A stretch of 49,029 nucleotides of DNA from an uncultured Acidobacteriia bacterium (lineage in GTDB: Bacteria; Acidobacteriota; Terriglobia; Bryobacterales; Bryobacteraceae). The DNA is taken from NCBI GenBank assembly GCA_903925975.1, contig CAIYHG010000099.1, positions 1 to 49,029 on the forward strand, written 5' to 3'. Numbering within the stretch: position 1 is the stretch's first letter; each line of letters begins with the position of its first letter. Positions 24,021-34,592 of the stretch are shown piece after piece. Made by a program: the position numbers and the translations under genes. The notes beneath the pieces are model-generated. The model had not been told where the DNA came from, searched no databases, and was given only the letters and a program-made list of their open reading frames with translations.

Positions 24021-25340
24021 ATGTTGCCAAGCGATTTCAGACGCCGCGTCGTCAGTCCCGAAGAAGCCGTTTTGGCGGTCAAGTCCGGCCAGCGCGTCTA
24101 CGTGCACAACGGCTGTGCGGAACCGGAGACCTTGGTCCGCGCATTGGTGGCGCGCGCCCCGGCCCTGCGGGACGTAGAGATCCTCCATATGGCGACCTTC
24201 GGACGGGCCGAATACGCCGATCCAAGGCTGGAGGGCCACTTCCGCCACCGCGCCCTCTTCATTGCAGGCAACGTCCGCCAAGCCGTTCGGGAAGGCCGCG
24301 CGGATTACGTTCCGATATTTCTCAGTGAGATCGAAGGCGTCATCCGTTCCGGCTCCATGCCCATCGATGTCGCTCTGCTGCAATGCGCGCCTCCGGATAG
24401 CCACGGCTATCTCTCGCTCGGTCCCAGCGTCGATATCACGCACGCGGTGCTCGACAACGCGCGGCACATCATCGTGGAGATCAACGACCAGGCGCCGCGC
24501 ACCTTCGGGGATTCGTTCGTACATGTCAGCCGCGTTCACGCCTTTGTCCAAACGTCCCATCCGCTGATTGAGTATCCCTGCCATGAAATCGAAGAGGTGC
24601 ATCTCGGCATCGCCCGCCGCGTCGCCAACCTGATACCCGATGGCGCAACGCTCCAGACCGGCATCGGCGGCCTTCCGGAAGCCGTATTGAGCCTGCTGCA
24701 CGACCACAAAGACCTGGGCGTCCATAGCGAGATGATTCCCGATGGCGTGGTCGCCCTGATGGAAGCGGGCGTAATCAACAACTCGCGCAAGACCCTCCAT
24801 CGCGGCAAGACGATCACCGGATTCGCGCTGGGCTCGCGCCGGCTGTTCGAGTTCATGCACGAGAACCCGGCCATCGAATTTCACCGCACGGAGTATGTGA
24901 ACGATCCGTTCGTGATCGCGCAGAACGATCGCATGGTGGCCATCAATTCGGCGCTCGAAGTCGACCTCACCGGGCAGGTCTGCTCCGATTCCATTGGCAC
25001 GGCGCCCTATAGCGGCATCGGCGGCCAGGTGGATTTCATCCGCGGCGCGGCGCGCTCCAAAGGCGGCCTGCCGATCATCACCCTGCCTTCCACGGCCAAG
25101 AACGGTACGTTATCGCGCATCGTTCCCACGCTTCGCCCAGGAGGCGGCGTAGTCACGTCGCGTGGCGACGTGCATTGGGTTATCACCGAACACGGCGCGG
25201 CCTATTTGCACGGGAAGTGCCTGCGGGAGCGCGTGGAAGCGATGGTTTCGATCGCCGACCCGAAGTTCCGCAACGAACTTCTCGCCTTCGCCGAGAAGAA
25301 CCACCTATACGCTCCCAGCCGCGACGCCGTCGCCGCGTGA
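24021..25340 (+). CDS. Acetyl-CoA hydrolase/transferase family (4-hydroxybutyrate CoA-transferase-like)
   Basis: A 439-residue family I CoA-transferase. The catalytic Glu is in HSEMIPDG (E237); other family motifs are PDGATLQTGIGGLPEAVL, GQVCSDSIG and GIGGQVDFIRGA. The enzyme moves CoA between acetyl-CoA and an acid such as 4-hydroxybutyrate, propionate or succinate. ATG 24021 follows GGAGAGG; the longer upstream frame crosses the promoter and is discarded. A succinate-semialdehyde-type dehydrogenase lies 3.2 kb downstream, which makes 4-hydroxybutyrate an attractive substrate, but the genes are not in one operon. Confidence 0.9.
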   Translation: MLPSDFRRRVVSPEEAVLAVKSGQRVYVHNGCAEPETLVRALVARAPALRDVEILHMATFGRAEYADPRLEGHFRHRALFIAGNVRQAVREGRADYVPIFLSEIEGVIRSGSMPIDVALLQCAPPDSHGYLSLGPSVDITHAVLDNARHIIVEINDQAPRTFGDSFVHVSRVHAFVQTSHPLIEYPCHEIEEVHLGIARRVANLIPDGATLQTGIGGLPEAVLSLLHDHKDLGVHSEMIPDGVVALMEAGVINNSRKTLHRGKTITGFALGSRRLFEFMHENPAIEFHRTEYVNDPFVIAQNDRMVAINSALEVDLTGQVCSDSIGTAPYSGIGGQVDFIRGAARSKGGLPIITLPSTAKNGTLSRIVPTLRPGGGVVTSRGDVHWVITEHGAAYLHGKCLRERVEAMVSIADPKFRNELLAFAEKNHLYAPSRDAVAA

Positions 25341-25374
25341 GCGCGCCGCCTTCGGGGTGTTACCCTGTTCGTTG

Positions 25375-26367
25375 ATGGGTGGCAAGTGGTCGTGGATCGC
25401 GTCGCTGAGTCTCATCCTTGCATTGGTCCTGGCCGGCGTGTGGTACGGCTTGCGCCACCGCCCGGCGGCAGCCGAGCGCACGCCCGGCGCGGCGCTGCTG
25501 GCTACGAGCCTCGGGAGTAGCTTTGTCGGCAAGGTGCGCCCGCAGCACGTGGTGAACTTCGGCGCGGAGGTGGATGGCACGATCGAATCGTTCCTGGCCG
25601 ACGTTGGCGATGAGGTGTTCACCGGGCAATCCCTGGCGCACATCGCCTCTTCGCCTCTGGAGGGCGAGAAAGAAAACGCGGCTACCGCGGTCGATCGCTC
25701 CCAGGATCGCGTGGATAAGGCCGAATCCGCCGTGGATAACGCACGCCTCGAACAGTCGCGCGCCAGCGCCGATCTGGAGCGCTCGCGCGTCCTGCTTGGC
25801 GAGGCGGAACGGCTCTACGATCTCCAGAGCACGCGCATCAAAGTCGGCGCCATCCCGCGTCTCACATTCGAGAAGGCGGAAAAGGATTACAACGACGCCC
25901 AGCAGGATACTGCCATCAAGGAAAAGGCATACCGCACCTCCACCGAATTGATCGATAGCCTTCAAAAAGTCGCCGATACCGCGCGGGCGGATCTGGCCGC
26001 CAAGCAGCAGGCGCTCGAAGATGCGTCGAACGACCTCGATGCCACCGAAGTGCGCTCGCCGGTGGATGGCATCATTGCTGGGCGCAACGGCCAGATCGGC
26101 GATGCTGCCGCGGCCGCTGGAGATCAGATGTTTCAGGTGGCCACGGACATGGCGGCCATGGAAGCGGTGATTGAGCCGCCGCCCCCGGCGCTGAAGAAGA
26201 TCTACCCCGGAATGCCGGCCATCGTGATTCTTCCCGAATCGAGCAACGCCGCCTTCGCGGGACAGGTCAAGTCGGTGGAAGGCACCGAAGTAGTGGTGGA
26301 GTTCGTCAACTCGCTGCCATTCCTCCGCTCGGGCGCAAGGGCCGACGTCCGTATCAAACTGGACTAA
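25375..26367 (+). CDS. HlyD-family membrane fusion (periplasmic adaptor) protein
   Basis: A 330-residue protein with one N-terminal membrane helix (WIASLSLILALVLAGVWYGL, residues 6-25), then a lipoyl-like half (VVNFGAEVDGTIESFLADVGDEVFTGQSLAHI), a long alanine- and glutamate-rich coiled coil (about 105-240), the second lipoyl half (LDATEVRSPVDGIIAGRNGQIGD), and a beta-barrel C-terminus. This is the MFP layout used in tripartite efflux or secretion. No inner-membrane pump or TolC gene is adjacent, so partners are encoded elsewhere. The ATG at 25375 is 34 bases after the CoA-transferase stop. Confidence 0.87.
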   Translation: MGGKWSWIASLSLILALVLAGVWYGLRHRPAAAERTPGAALLATSLGSSFVGKVRPQHVVNFGAEVDGTIESFLADVGDEVFTGQSLAHIASSPLEGEKENAATAVDRSQDRVDKAESAVDNARLEQSRASADLERSRVLLGEAERLYDLQSTRIKVGAIPRLTFEKAEKDYNDAQQDTAIKEKAYRTSTELIDSLQKVADTARADLAAKQQALEDASNDLDATEVRSPVDGIIAGRNGQIGDAAAAAGDQMFQVATDMAAMEAVIEPPPPALKKIYPGMPAIVILPESSNAAFAGQVKSVEGTEVVVEFVNSLPFLRSGARADVRIKLD

Positions 26368-26418
26368 GCCCAATACTGTCCGTTCGAGACTCCCGATGGG
26401 AAGCCGCTAGCCGCACGT

Positions 26419-26457
26419 CCCCAGTGGCATTGGGCAAGATTGCCCGCCCCACTGGGG
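26419..26457. terminator. Nested hairpin between convergent genes
   Basis: Outer stem CCCCAGTGG (26419-26427) with CCACTGGGG (26449-26457); inner stem GGGCA (26432-26436) with TGCCC (26441-26445). It lies between the HlyD-type gene and ispG. The right arm contains GTGGGGCGGGCA on the minus strand, relating it to the intergenic repeat group. Confidence 0.5.
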
Positions 26458-26498
26458 GGCATGCGTACTTCTTCGGAGCTTCAGTGAGCGGTGTGGGG

Positions 26499-27716
<1,218 letters not shown>

Positions 27717-27727
27717 ATGCTTCAATT

Positions 27728-28435
27728 TTAACAAGGCGAGAGAGGCGGCTCGGTTTCAGGCGGCGAAGAGGCCCGCAGGCCGGTTGCGGCGCGTCTCGCA
27801 TCGCGCCGGCGCCGCAACGCGTCGCCAGCCCCGATCGCCGATACCCAAATCACGGCGGCAGCATATCCGGCCGCCACGTCCGTGGGGTAGTGTACGCCCA
27901 GGTAGATGCGCGAAAGCCCGATTCCGCCGGCCAGTAGCGCCGCGGCGCACCACAGCGCGGCGCGCAACGCTCGCGGGCGCGTTCGCACGGCGATAATGGC
28001 CGCCAGCGAGCCATAGAAACACGCCGAGGTGAGCGCGTGCCCGCTGGGGAAACTGTACGTCACTGGAGGGGCAAAGCCGAAGAAGGGCTCGGGCCGGGCC
28101 CGGTGAAAAATGACTTTGAGAATTTGATCGAGGGCCTCGGACCCCGCGACGGCGATCACCAGCAACAACGCCGCGCGCCGCCGCTGCGCCACTTGCAGTT
28201 CCCAGACTGCCAGCGCCCCCATCGCAATCACGAAGGGCGCCGAGCCGAGTTGGGTCAGGCCCCACATGAAAGCCGTCAGCAAAGGGAACGACCGCGCGTG
28301 GATCGCGTTCCGGATAGCAGCGTCGAACCACACCGGCTGTCCCGCTAGAGCTTCGTTGGCCAGCCAGCCGAAAACGAGCAGCGCTGTTGCGGCCCACAGG
28401 CAGGCGGCGGCGAATGCGCGGGTCTCTCTCTCCAC
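27728..28435 (-). CDS. PAP2-family membrane phosphatase
   Basis: A 235-residue membrane protein with about six helices and the full lipid-phosphatase signature: [11 protein letters not shown] (KxxxxxxRP), FPSGHA, and [12 protein letters not shown] (SRxxxxxHxxxD). The usual role is dephosphorylation of a lipid phosphate such as undecaprenyl diphosphate or phosphatidate. Placement directly upstream of ispG suggests an isoprenoid-lipid substrate, by inference only. It starts with GTG. The C-terminal 40 residues are Arg/Ala/Pro rich and probably cytoplasmic. It is distinct from the PAP2-like protein at 17916, whose motifs are weaker. Confidence 0.9.
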   Translation of the reverse strand: MERETRAFAAACLWAATALLVFGWLANEALAGQPVWFDAAIRNAIHARSFPLLTAFMWGLTQLGSAPFVIAMGALAVWELQVAQRRRAALLLVIAVAGSEALDQILKVIFHRARPEPFFGFAPPVTYSFPSGHALTSACFYGSLAAIIAVRTRPRALRAALWCAAALLAGGIGLSRIYLGVHYPTDVAAGYAAAVIWVSAIGAGDALRRRRDARRAATGLRASSPPETEPPLSPC

Positions 28436-28481
28436 GACTCTACTCTACACTCCGGCGCGGACCGGACGCTTCGGGCGCGGC

Positions 28482-28487
28482 TACAAT
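28482..28487 (+). promoter_or_regulatory. Candidate -10 element, leaderless start of the aldehyde dehydrogenase gene
   Basis: TACAAT ends 5 bases before the GTG start at 28493, so transcription would begin at or next to the start codon. There is no ribosome-binding site, which agrees with a leaderless message. A -35 box is not obvious. Confidence 0.45.
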
Positions 28488-28492
28488 GGGGT

Positions 28493-29854
28493 GTGATCGC
28501 CTCCATCAATCCCGCCACGGGCGAGACGCTCCACGTCTTCACCGAGCTGACGGATTCTGAAGTTGAAGCCAAACTCGGCCTTGCCGAACAGACATTCCGC
28601 GCCTATCGCCAAACTTCCTTCGCGGACCGCACGCGCTGGCTCATAGCCGCGGCGGACATCCTGGAATCGGAAAAGGACCGCATCGGCCGCATCATGACCC
28701 TGGAGATGGGCAAGCCCATTTCGGCCGCGCGCGCCGAGGCGGCGAAATGCGCTTCCGCCTGCCGCTACTACGCCCAATCCGGCGAGCGCCTGCTTGCCGA
28801 GGAGCGCTTGGACGCCGGCGCCGGTTTCGGTTCCATACGCTATCAGCCGATTGGCCCCGTGCTGGCCGTGATGCCGTGGAATTTTCCGTTCTGGCAGGTC
28901 TTCCGGTTCGCCGCGCCCGCTCTTATGGCGGGCAATGTAGGGCTGTTGAAGCACGCTTCCAACGTTCCCCAATGCGCCATTGAGATCGAGGACATTCACC
29001 GCCGCGCAGGTTTCCCCGCCGGAGCCTTCCAGAATCTGCTGGTCGGCTCCAGGCGCGTCCACCGCCTCATCGACGATCGCCGCGTGAAAGCCGTATCGCT
29101 GACCGGCAGCGAGGGCGCCGGCGCGGAGGTCGCCGCCCAGGCCGGCCGCCAAATCAAGAAGACGGTATTGGAGTTGGGAGGGAGCGATCCGTTGATCGTG
29201 ATGCCCAGCGCCAATCTGGACCGCGCCGTGCGCGTTGCCATAGACGCGCGCACCATTAACAACGGCCAATCCTGCATCGCCGCCAAGCGATTCATTGTGG
29301 ATGCGCGCGTGTACGACGAGTTCGCCGGACGCTTCGCCGAGGGAATGGCAGCGCTGCGCGTGGGTGACCCGATGCAGGAAGCAACGCAAGTGGGTCCACT
29401 CGCCACGGCCGATATTCTCGAAGGCCTCGACGATCAGGTGCGCCGCACCGTCGCCATGGGCGCCCGCGTTCTCACCGGCGGCAAGCGGCTCCCTGGACCG
29501 GGGAACTACTACGCCCCCACCGTGCTGGCCGATATCCCGCCCGGCTCGCCGGCCTACGGCGAGGAACTGTTCGGCCCCGTGGCCGCTCTGTTCCGCGTCG
29601 ATGGCGTTGCCGAAGCCATTCGCCGAGCCAACGATACCGATTTCGGCCTGGGCGCGAGCGCCTGGACGGAAGACCAGCAGGAGCGCGAGCAGTTCATCGA
29701 AGAGCTGGAAGCGGGCATGGTATTCATCAACGGCATGGTCGCTTCCGATGCGCGGCTACCGTTTGGAGGCGTCAAGAGCTCCGGGTACGGCAGGGAACTC
29801 GGCATCTACGGCATCCGCGAGTTTCTGAATATCAAGACGGTGCGGGTGTTCTGA
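28493..29854 (+). CDS. NAD(P)-dependent succinate-semialdehyde dehydrogenase-type aldehyde dehydrogenase
   Basis: A 453-residue ALDH-superfamily enzyme of the YneI/GabD type, oxidising an aldehyde such as succinate semialdehyde to the acid. The general base is E227 in LELGGSDPLIV and the nucleophile is C261 in NNGQSCIAAKRF. VMPWNFPFWQ is the cofactor-binding segment, and LPFGGVKSSGYGRELG the C-terminal oligomerisation motif. The start is GTG without a ribosome-binding site. The length is that of the short SSADH subgroup. Divergent from the PAP2 phosphatase gene (57 bases between starts). Confidence 0.92.
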   Translation: MIASINPATGETLHVFTELTDSEVEAKLGLAEQTFRAYRQTSFADRTRWLIAAADILESEKDRIGRIMTLEMGKPISAARAEAAKCASACRYYAQSGERLLAEERLDAGAGFGSIRYQPIGPVLAVMPWNFPFWQVFRFAAPALMAGNVGLLKHASNVPQCAIEIEDIHRRAGFPAGAFQNLLVGSRRVHRLIDDRRVKAVSLTGSEGAGAEVAAQAGRQIKKTVLELGGSDPLIVMPSANLDRAVRVAIDARTINNGQSCIAAKRFIVDARVYDEFAGRFAEGMAALRVGDPMQEATQVGPLATADILEGLDDQVRRTVAMGARVLTGGKRLPGPGNYYAPTVLADIPPGSPAYGEELFGPVAALFRVDGVAEAIRRANDTDFGLGASAWTEDQQEREQFIEELEAGMVFINGMVASDARLPFGGVKSSGYGRELGIYGIREFLNIKTVRVF

Positions 29855-30061
29855 GGCGGGCTTCCTAGTAAGATTCCGAAGATAAGGCCCTGTAAGGGAG
29901 TGCCGGAGCGGTTCGAAACGACGAGGGCTACAGAGGAAGCTGAAGAAGTTCCGCGCAGGCCGGGAGCCCTGCGCCACTGGCTTCGCAAGTCCCGGGCCTG
30001 GGAGGTGGGGCAGCGCCCCTTCAGCCCCCGGATAACCCGCCTGGCAACAGTGGGCCCGTGC

Positions 30062-30081
30062 GGGGCCGGAAACCCGGCCCC
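30062..30081. terminator. GC hairpin downstream of rplI
   Basis: GGGGCCGG (30062-30069), loop AAAC, CCGGCCCC (30074-30081), 14 bases beyond the rplI stop. No T tract follows on the minus strand. The 240 bases between the convergent aldehyde dehydrogenase and rplI genes contain nothing else that I recognise. Confidence 0.45.
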
Positions 30082-30095
30082 CCGGAGTGTTGCAG

Positions 30096-30545
30096 TTACT
30101 CTTGTTCCTTGACGACGTTGACCGTGACTTCGATGGTGACTTCGCGGTGCAGCCGTACAGGCACCTTGAACTCGCCGAGTTGCCGGATCGGCTCTTCCAG
30201 GATCACCTTACGACGGTCTACCGTGTAGTTCTGGGCCGCCAGGGCATCCACAACGTCCTTGGCCGTTACCGAGCCAAAGAGCTGATCGTTTTCGCCCGCC
30301 TTCTGCTTGATGGTGACGCTTACGCCCGCCATCAACTTGGCCAGATCTTCCGCCTCACCCTTCTGCTTGGCTTCCTTGCGCAGATGGGCCTGACGTTCCT
30401 GCTCGATAATCTTGCGGTTGGCGTCGGTGGCCGGAACGGCCATCTTGTTGGGTAAAAGGAAATTGCGCGCGTAGCCGGGCGCAACCTTCACTACCTGGCC
30501 GCGGCTCCCGAGCTTCTCGATATCTTGTCTAAGAATGACTTCCAT
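30096..30545 (-). CDS. rplI: 50S ribosomal protein L9
   Basis: A 149-residue L9. The N-terminal RNA-binding domain reads MEVILRQDIEKLGSRGQVVKVAPGYARNFLLPNKMA, followed by the long connecting helix (about 42-75) and the C-terminal domain with NDQLFGSVT and HREVTIEVTVNV. It is the last gene of the rpsF-rpsR-rplI group; its ATG is 15 bases after the rpsR stop. Confidence 0.97.
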   Translation of the reverse strand: MEVILRQDIEKLGSRGQVVKVAPGYARNFLLPNKMAVPATDANRKIIEQERQAHLRKEAKQKGEAEDLAKLMAGVSVTIKQKAGENDQLFGSVTAKDVVDALAAQNYTVDRRKVILEEPIRQLGEFKVPVRLHREVTIEVTVNVVKEQE

Positions 30546-30560
30546 GCAGTTCCTCCCGCC

Positions 30561-30860
30561 CTACAGCGATGCCGCGAACGGCAGCAACGCGATGTTGCGC
30601 GCTTTCTTGATGGCGTCGGTCAGCCGGCGCTGGTGCGGCGCGCAAACGCCGGAAATACGGCGAGGGATGATCTTCCCCCGTTCCGCCACAAAGGCGTGAA
30701 GCATCTTCACGTCTTTGTAATTGATGTCGTCGATCTTCTCAACGCAGAAGCGGCAAACCTTCTTGCGGCGGAAGTACTGTTTCTTTTGGGTCGCGACGGC
30801 TTTATCGCCGCCCGTGGGGCGCTGTCCGGCGCTGCCTGGTCTTCCTTTGGATTCAGCCAT
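30561..30860 (-). CDS. rpsR: 30S ribosomal protein S18
   Basis: A 99-residue S18. The basic N-terminal extension (about 25 residues) precedes the core [23 protein letters not shown] and [32 protein letters not shown]. It has the CxxC pair and CAPH, so it looks like the zinc-binding (C+) form. It follows rpsF by 2 bases. The ssb gene often found between rpsF and rpsR is absent. Confidence 0.97.
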   Translation of the reverse strand: MAESKGRPGSAGQRPTGGDKAVATQKKQYFRRKKVCRFCVEKIDDINYKDVKMLHAFVAERGKIIPRRISGVCAPHQRRLTDAIKKARNIALLPFAASL

Positions 30861-30862
30861 GG

Positions 30863-31309
30863 TTATACCTCCCTCGGGGCGCCGGGCATTACCGGCGTTT
30901 CAGGCGCGGCGAATCCGGGAACGACAGCCGCTCCGGGCGCTGGGTTGCTGGGCGGCGCCGCGGAGGCCCGCTTGGCCGCGCGCTTCTCGCGCACTTTCTT
31001 CCGTTTATCCAGGCGCTTCAGCGTTTCGTCGATGCGCACCGTGATGAACTTCAGAACGATGTCGGAGACGCGCAGGCGGCGCTCGAATTCCTTAACGGTT
31101 TCCGGCGAGGCCGTGAACTGGATCAGTATGTACGAGCCTTCGCGGTACTTATCCACTTTGTAGGCCAGCTTGCGCTTGCCCCATTTGTCCAGCTTGTCGA
31201 CGGTTGCGCCGCCAGCGGTGAGCTGGCCTTTCAACGCCTCAAGCCGCTGGTCCACTTCCTCATCCGGAACGTCCGGCTTGACTATGAACAGCGATTCGTA
31301 GATTCTCAT
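30863..31309 (-). CDS. rpsF: 30S ribosomal protein S6
   Basis: A 148-residue S6: [45 protein letters not shown] and [21 protein letters not shown] are the conserved ferredoxin-like core. The last about 45 residues form a Lys/Arg then Ala/Pro-rich tail, longer than in E. coli. Its ATG overlaps the pth stop by four bases (ATGA, 31306-31309), implying translational coupling. Confidence 0.96.
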   Translation of the reverse strand: MRIYESLFIVKPDVPDEEVDQRLEALKGQLTAGGATVDKLDKWGKRKLAYKVDKYREGSYILIQFTASPETVKEFERRLRVSDIVLKFITVRIDETLKRLDKRKKVREKRAAKRASAAPPSNPAPGAAVVPGFAAPETPVMPGAPREV

Positions 31310-31896
31310 GCTTCCTCTGCATTTAAGCCTGGGGCGCGACGATTGAACCTCGTCATGGCCTTTTCGGCGCCTTCGGCAATTATCGAACGAACCGCGTCGG
31401 CGGCATAGCCCACGAGGTCGTCCAATTCCTTGATTTGCGGACGCCGAAACGGCGCCAGCACAAATTCCGCGCCATCCTTAACCGGATGGCCCGGATGAAT
31501 TCCCAACCGCACCCGAACGAAATCACTCATGCCCAGCCGCTCGATGATCGAAGCCACGCCTTTATGTCCGGCGGCGGAGCCTTTCGGCTTGATCCGCAGC
31601 GCCATCCAAGGCAGGTCCAATTCGTCGCAAACCACTACTAGCCGGGCCGGCTCGATCGAGTGCTTTTCCATCAGCGGGATGATCGAGGTCCCGCTGAGGT
31701 TCATATAAGTCTGCGGTTTGGCCAGCATCACCGGCGTCCCGTCGATCTCGCCCACGCCTACAAGCGCTTTCGAGTCTCTTCGGGATACGCGGATGCCGTG
31801 CCGCTCCGCCAGGCAGTCGATCGTCAGAAACCCGAGGTTATGCGGCGTAAGCGCGTACTCCTCGCCCGGGTTGCCCAGACCGGCGACCAGAAACAT
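31306..31896 (-). CDS. pth: Peptidyl-tRNA hydrolase
   Basis: A 196-residue Pth that frees tRNA from peptidyl-tRNA. The opening [23 protein letters not shown] carries the catalytic H19 and N9; VVCDELDLP carries the catalytic Asp; [12 protein letters not shown] and VRLGIHPG are the other family motifs. It starts 6 bases after the rplY stop, the usual rplY-pth arrangement. Confidence 0.97.
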   Translation of the reverse strand: MFLVAGLGNPGEEYALTPHNLGFLTIDCLAERHGIRVSRRDSKALVGVGEIDGTPVMLAKPQTYMNLSGTSIIPLMEKHSIEPARLVVVCDELDLPWMALRIKPKGSAAGHKGVASIIERLGMSDFVRVRLGIHPGHPVKDGAEFVLAPFRRPQIKELDDLVGYAADAVRSIIAEGAEKAMTRFNRRAPGLNAEEA

Positions 31897-31902
31897 GGCG
31901 CG

Positions 31903-32589
31903 CTACTTCTTCTTGCCCTTCTCCTCGGCCGCTTCTTCGTCCTTCTTGCCCTTCTTGATTACTTCGGGCTCTCCGGCAGCAGTGGCGCCCGCTTCGGGAA
32001 CGGCTTCGGCGACGGCGGCGACTTCCTCGGCGCGCAGGGTGACAATATGAGCGATCACGGCGTCAGCCGGGCTGAGCAGTTTCATCGAGCCGGTGATGGC
32101 GACATCGCTGGCGCGCTTGCTCTGGCCGATCATCAGTTCGGTGACATCCACCACGAAACCCTCGGGGATCTCGTCCGGAAGGCACTCAACTTCGACGGCG
32201 CGGGTGATGATTTCGAGCAACCCGCCCTGCACCTTCACGCCCTGGGGTTCGCCCGAGGTGGTGACCGGCACGGTAACGCGAAGGCGCTTCGTCAGATCGA
32301 TGCGCTTGAAATCGACGTGCAACAGGCTGCCCCGGATGGGATCGACCTGCCTATCCACCACCATGACCGGGGTGGAACTGCCGCCACCGATTGCCAGGTT
32401 GAAGATGGTGTTGTATCCCTCGCTGCGGAGCAATCTGCTGAGCTCGCGCGGATCCACCGCGATGCTGTCGGGTTCCTGGAAAGCTCCGTATACGACGGCG
32501 GGAATGCGTCCGGCCGCGCGGGTACGGCGCGCTTCATTCTTGCCGCGGGTGGAACGCACCTCGGCGGCCAAGCTAATGTCTTTTCTCAA
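31903..32589 (-). CDS. rplY: 50S ribosomal protein L25/general stress protein Ctc
   Basis: A 228-residue long-form L25 (Ctc/TL5 type). The N-terminal 5S-rRNA-binding domain contains RSTRGKNEARRTRAAGRIPAVVYG; the second beta domain follows from about residue 95; the C-terminal tail is Ala/Glu/Lys rich. It starts with TTG, with AGGAG 8 bases upstream on the minus strand, which settles this start. About 100 bases separate it from prs. Confidence 0.95.
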   Translation of the reverse strand: MRKDISLAAEVRSTRGKNEARRTRAAGRIPAVVYGAFQEPDSIAVDPRELSRLLRSEGYNTIFNLAIGGGSSTPVMVVDRQVDPIRGSLLHVDFKRIDLTKRLRVTVPVTTSGEPQGVKVQGGLLEIITRAVEVECLPDEIPEGFVVDVTELMIGQSKRASDVAITGSMKLLSPADAVIAHIVTLRAEEVAAVAEAVPEAGATAAGEPEVIKKGKKDEEAAEEKGKKK

Positions 32590-32691
32590 CGCTTATCTCC
32601 TGTCGGGGTCAAAGTCCGTTCGCCCGTTGCCGGGTTAACGTGGGTTTGAGAGCCCGCAAAATTCCAATAGGGACGGATCTATTCCGCCCCG

Positions 32692-33636
32692 CTAAACGAA
32701 CAACACGCTTACCGAAGTCTCTTCGTGTATCGACCGGATGGCTTCCGCCAGCAGTTTCGCGATCGACAACGCTTTGATCCGGCCGCAATTTTCCGCCTCT
32801 TTCGAGAGCGGAATCGAATTCGTAAAAACCACTTCCTTCAACCCGGAAGCCTCTATCCGGCTCACCGCCGGGCCCGAAAGCACGGCGTGGGTGGCGCAAG
32901 CCGAAACGCTTGCCGCGCCCTTGGCCAGGAGCGCTTCCGCCCCCTTCACCAAGGTACCGGCGGTATCGATCAAGTCGTCCACCAGCAGGCAGTGCCGGTC
33001 TTTCACCTCGCCCACTACGTTCATTACCTCGGCGACGTTCGCTTCCTCCCGCCGCTTGTCGATAATGGCCAGCGGGCAATTCAGCCGTTTCGCGAACGCT
33101 CGGGCGCGTTCCACGCCGCCCGCGTCGGGCGACACCACGGTGGTATCTTTCGTCCCGCGCGCCTTGAAATGCTCCATCATCACCGGCGACGCAAACAGAT
33201 GGTCCACCGGAACTCTGAAGAACCCCTGGATCTGCGCGGCATGCAAGTCGAGCGCCAGCACGCGGTCCGCCCCGGCTCTTTCGAGCAGCCCAGCCACCAG
33301 GCTGGCGGAAATCGGGACTCGCGGCCTGTCCTTCCGGTCCTGCCGCGCGTACCCATAATAGGGTAACACTGCGGTGATGCGCTCCGCCGATGCGCGCCGC
33401 AGCGCATCGATCATCAAGAGCAGCTCCATCAGGTTGTGATCCACCGGAGTGCAGGTGGGCTGAACGATGAACACGTCCGCGCCGCGCACGTTCTCCTGTA
33501 TCTGGAGGTAGGTCTCCCCGTCGGAAAACTGCCTGACCATGGCGATTCCGAGTGGAATCCCAAGCACATCGCAAATTTCCCGGGAAAGCGCCGGGTTGGC
33601 GTTGCCACTGAAAATCTTGAGGCTGTCGTGTTTCAT
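32692..33636 (-). CDS. prs: Ribose-phosphate pyrophosphokinase
   Basis: A 314-residue PRPP synthase (ribose 5-phosphate + ATP). Motifs: [56 protein letters not shown], the divalent-ion site [24 protein letters not shown], and the PRPP loop [12 protein letters not shown]. The ATG at 33636 overlaps the ispE stop by four bases (ATGA) and gives the usual family length; an in-frame ATG at 33663 is possible but would give a larger overlap. PRPP feeds the Apt reaction encoded just upstream. Confidence 0.96.
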   Translation of the reverse strand: MKHDSLKIFSGNANPALSREICDVLGIPLGIAMVRQFSDGETYLQIQENVRGADVFIVQPTCTPVDHNLMELLLMIDALRRASAERITAVLPYYGYARQDRKDRPRVPISASLVAGLLERAGADRVLALDLHAAQIQGFFRVPVDHLFASPVMMEHFKARGTKDTTVVSPDAGGVERARAFAKRLNCPLAIIDKRREEANVAEVMNVVGEVKDRHCLLVDDLIDTAGTLVKGAEALLAKGAASVSACATHAVLSGPAVSRIEASGLKEVVFTNSIPLSKEAENCGRIKALSIAKLLAEAIRSIHEETSVSVLFV

Positions 33637-34592
33637 CGCGAGTACCGGCTTTGTGGAGGCCATACTTCCGGGATTATGTGTTCCGCAAGCGCCCGTCTCC
33701 ACATCGAACGGTAACGCGCGCGGCCTATCAGCGAGACTCGGAACGTTTCTTCCCCCGCGGGCAAACCCGACCGCCCGGCCAGCAGCGGGATTGCGCCGGC
33801 GGCTTCCTTCCGGCTGGAAAACAGGCCGAACACCGCGGAACCGCTGCCCGTCATCATGGCCGTTCGAGCGCCCGACCGGAGCAGCGCCTTCTTTATCTCC
33901 GCCAGCCGCCTGTGCCGTTCGAAAACAACCTCTTCAAAATCATTGGCGGCGCGCCCGGAGACACTGGAATCCCACGTGTGCAACTGGAAACTAACCATTT
34001 TATTTTGTTGGGATTCGCTTGTCAAACGAGAGCTCAGCGCGGCATACGCCTCGCGGGTGCCGCTATGGATGCCGGGGGCCGCCAGTACGGCCTCGGTAGG
34101 CGGTAAATCCGGCAGCGGAAACAGCTCCGTGCCCCGCCCGATACCCACCGCCCGGCCGCCCAGCAGGAAAAACGGAACGTCGCTGCCCAACTCCTCCGCC
34201 AGGCAGGCCAGCCGCTCCGGGGCAATGCGCCGGCCGGCCAGCGCCGGAAGCGCCAGCAGTACCGCCGCCGCATCCGAAGAGCCGCCGCCCAGGCCCGCGC
34301 CCATGGGTATCCGCTTGATGAGGCGCATCTCCACGCGCCCGGTGGCGCCCAGCGCCGATAGAATAGCTCCGGCGGCGCGGGTCACCAGGTTATCGGGAAT
34401 CCCCGCGTCGTCCAGCAGTTTCACCGATGTGGTTCGGGAAGGCGTGAAGCCGATCTCCAACGTGTCCGCGAGCGAGACGGTCTGGAATATCGTGCGCAGT
34501 TCGTGGAAGCCGTCGGGGCGCTTCCCGAGGACGCGCAAATCGAGATTGATCTTGGCCAGCGCGCGTACCCGCGCCCGCCGTTCGGCGCTCAT
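33633..34592 (-). CDS. ispE: 4-diphosphocytidyl-2-C-methyl-D-erythritol kinase
   Basis: A 319-residue GHMP kinase of the MEP pathway. It opens with [24 protein letters not shown], has the ATP loop [17 protein letters not shown] and the C-terminal [13 protein letters not shown]. The start at 34592 overlaps the apt stop by four bases (ATGA), and its own stop overlaps prs in the same way, so apt-ispE-prs are translationally coupled. A longer upstream frame only antisense-shadows or overlaps apt. Confidence 0.95.
   Translation of the reverse strand: MSAERRARVRALAKINLDLRVLGKRPDGFHELRTIFQTVSLADTLEIGFTPSRTTSVKLLDDAGIPDNLVTRAAGAILSALGATGRVEMRLIKRIPMGAGLGGGSSDAAAVLLALPALAGRRIAPERLACLAEELGSDVPFFLLGGRAVGIGRGTELFPLPDLPPTEAVLAAPGIHSGTREAYAALSSRLTSESQQNKMVSFQLHTWDSSVSGRAANDFEEVVFERHRRLAEIKKALLRSGARTAMMTGSGSAVFGLFSSRKEAAGAIPLLAGRSGLPAGEETFRVSLIGRARYRSMWRRALAEHIIPEVWPPQSRYSR

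Noticed and set aside
29899..29990. Segment GGAGTGCCGGAGCGGTTCGAAAC that recalls the 5' end of a Ser/Leu tRNA
   Set aside because: No anticodon arm, T arm or acceptor pairing could be formed.
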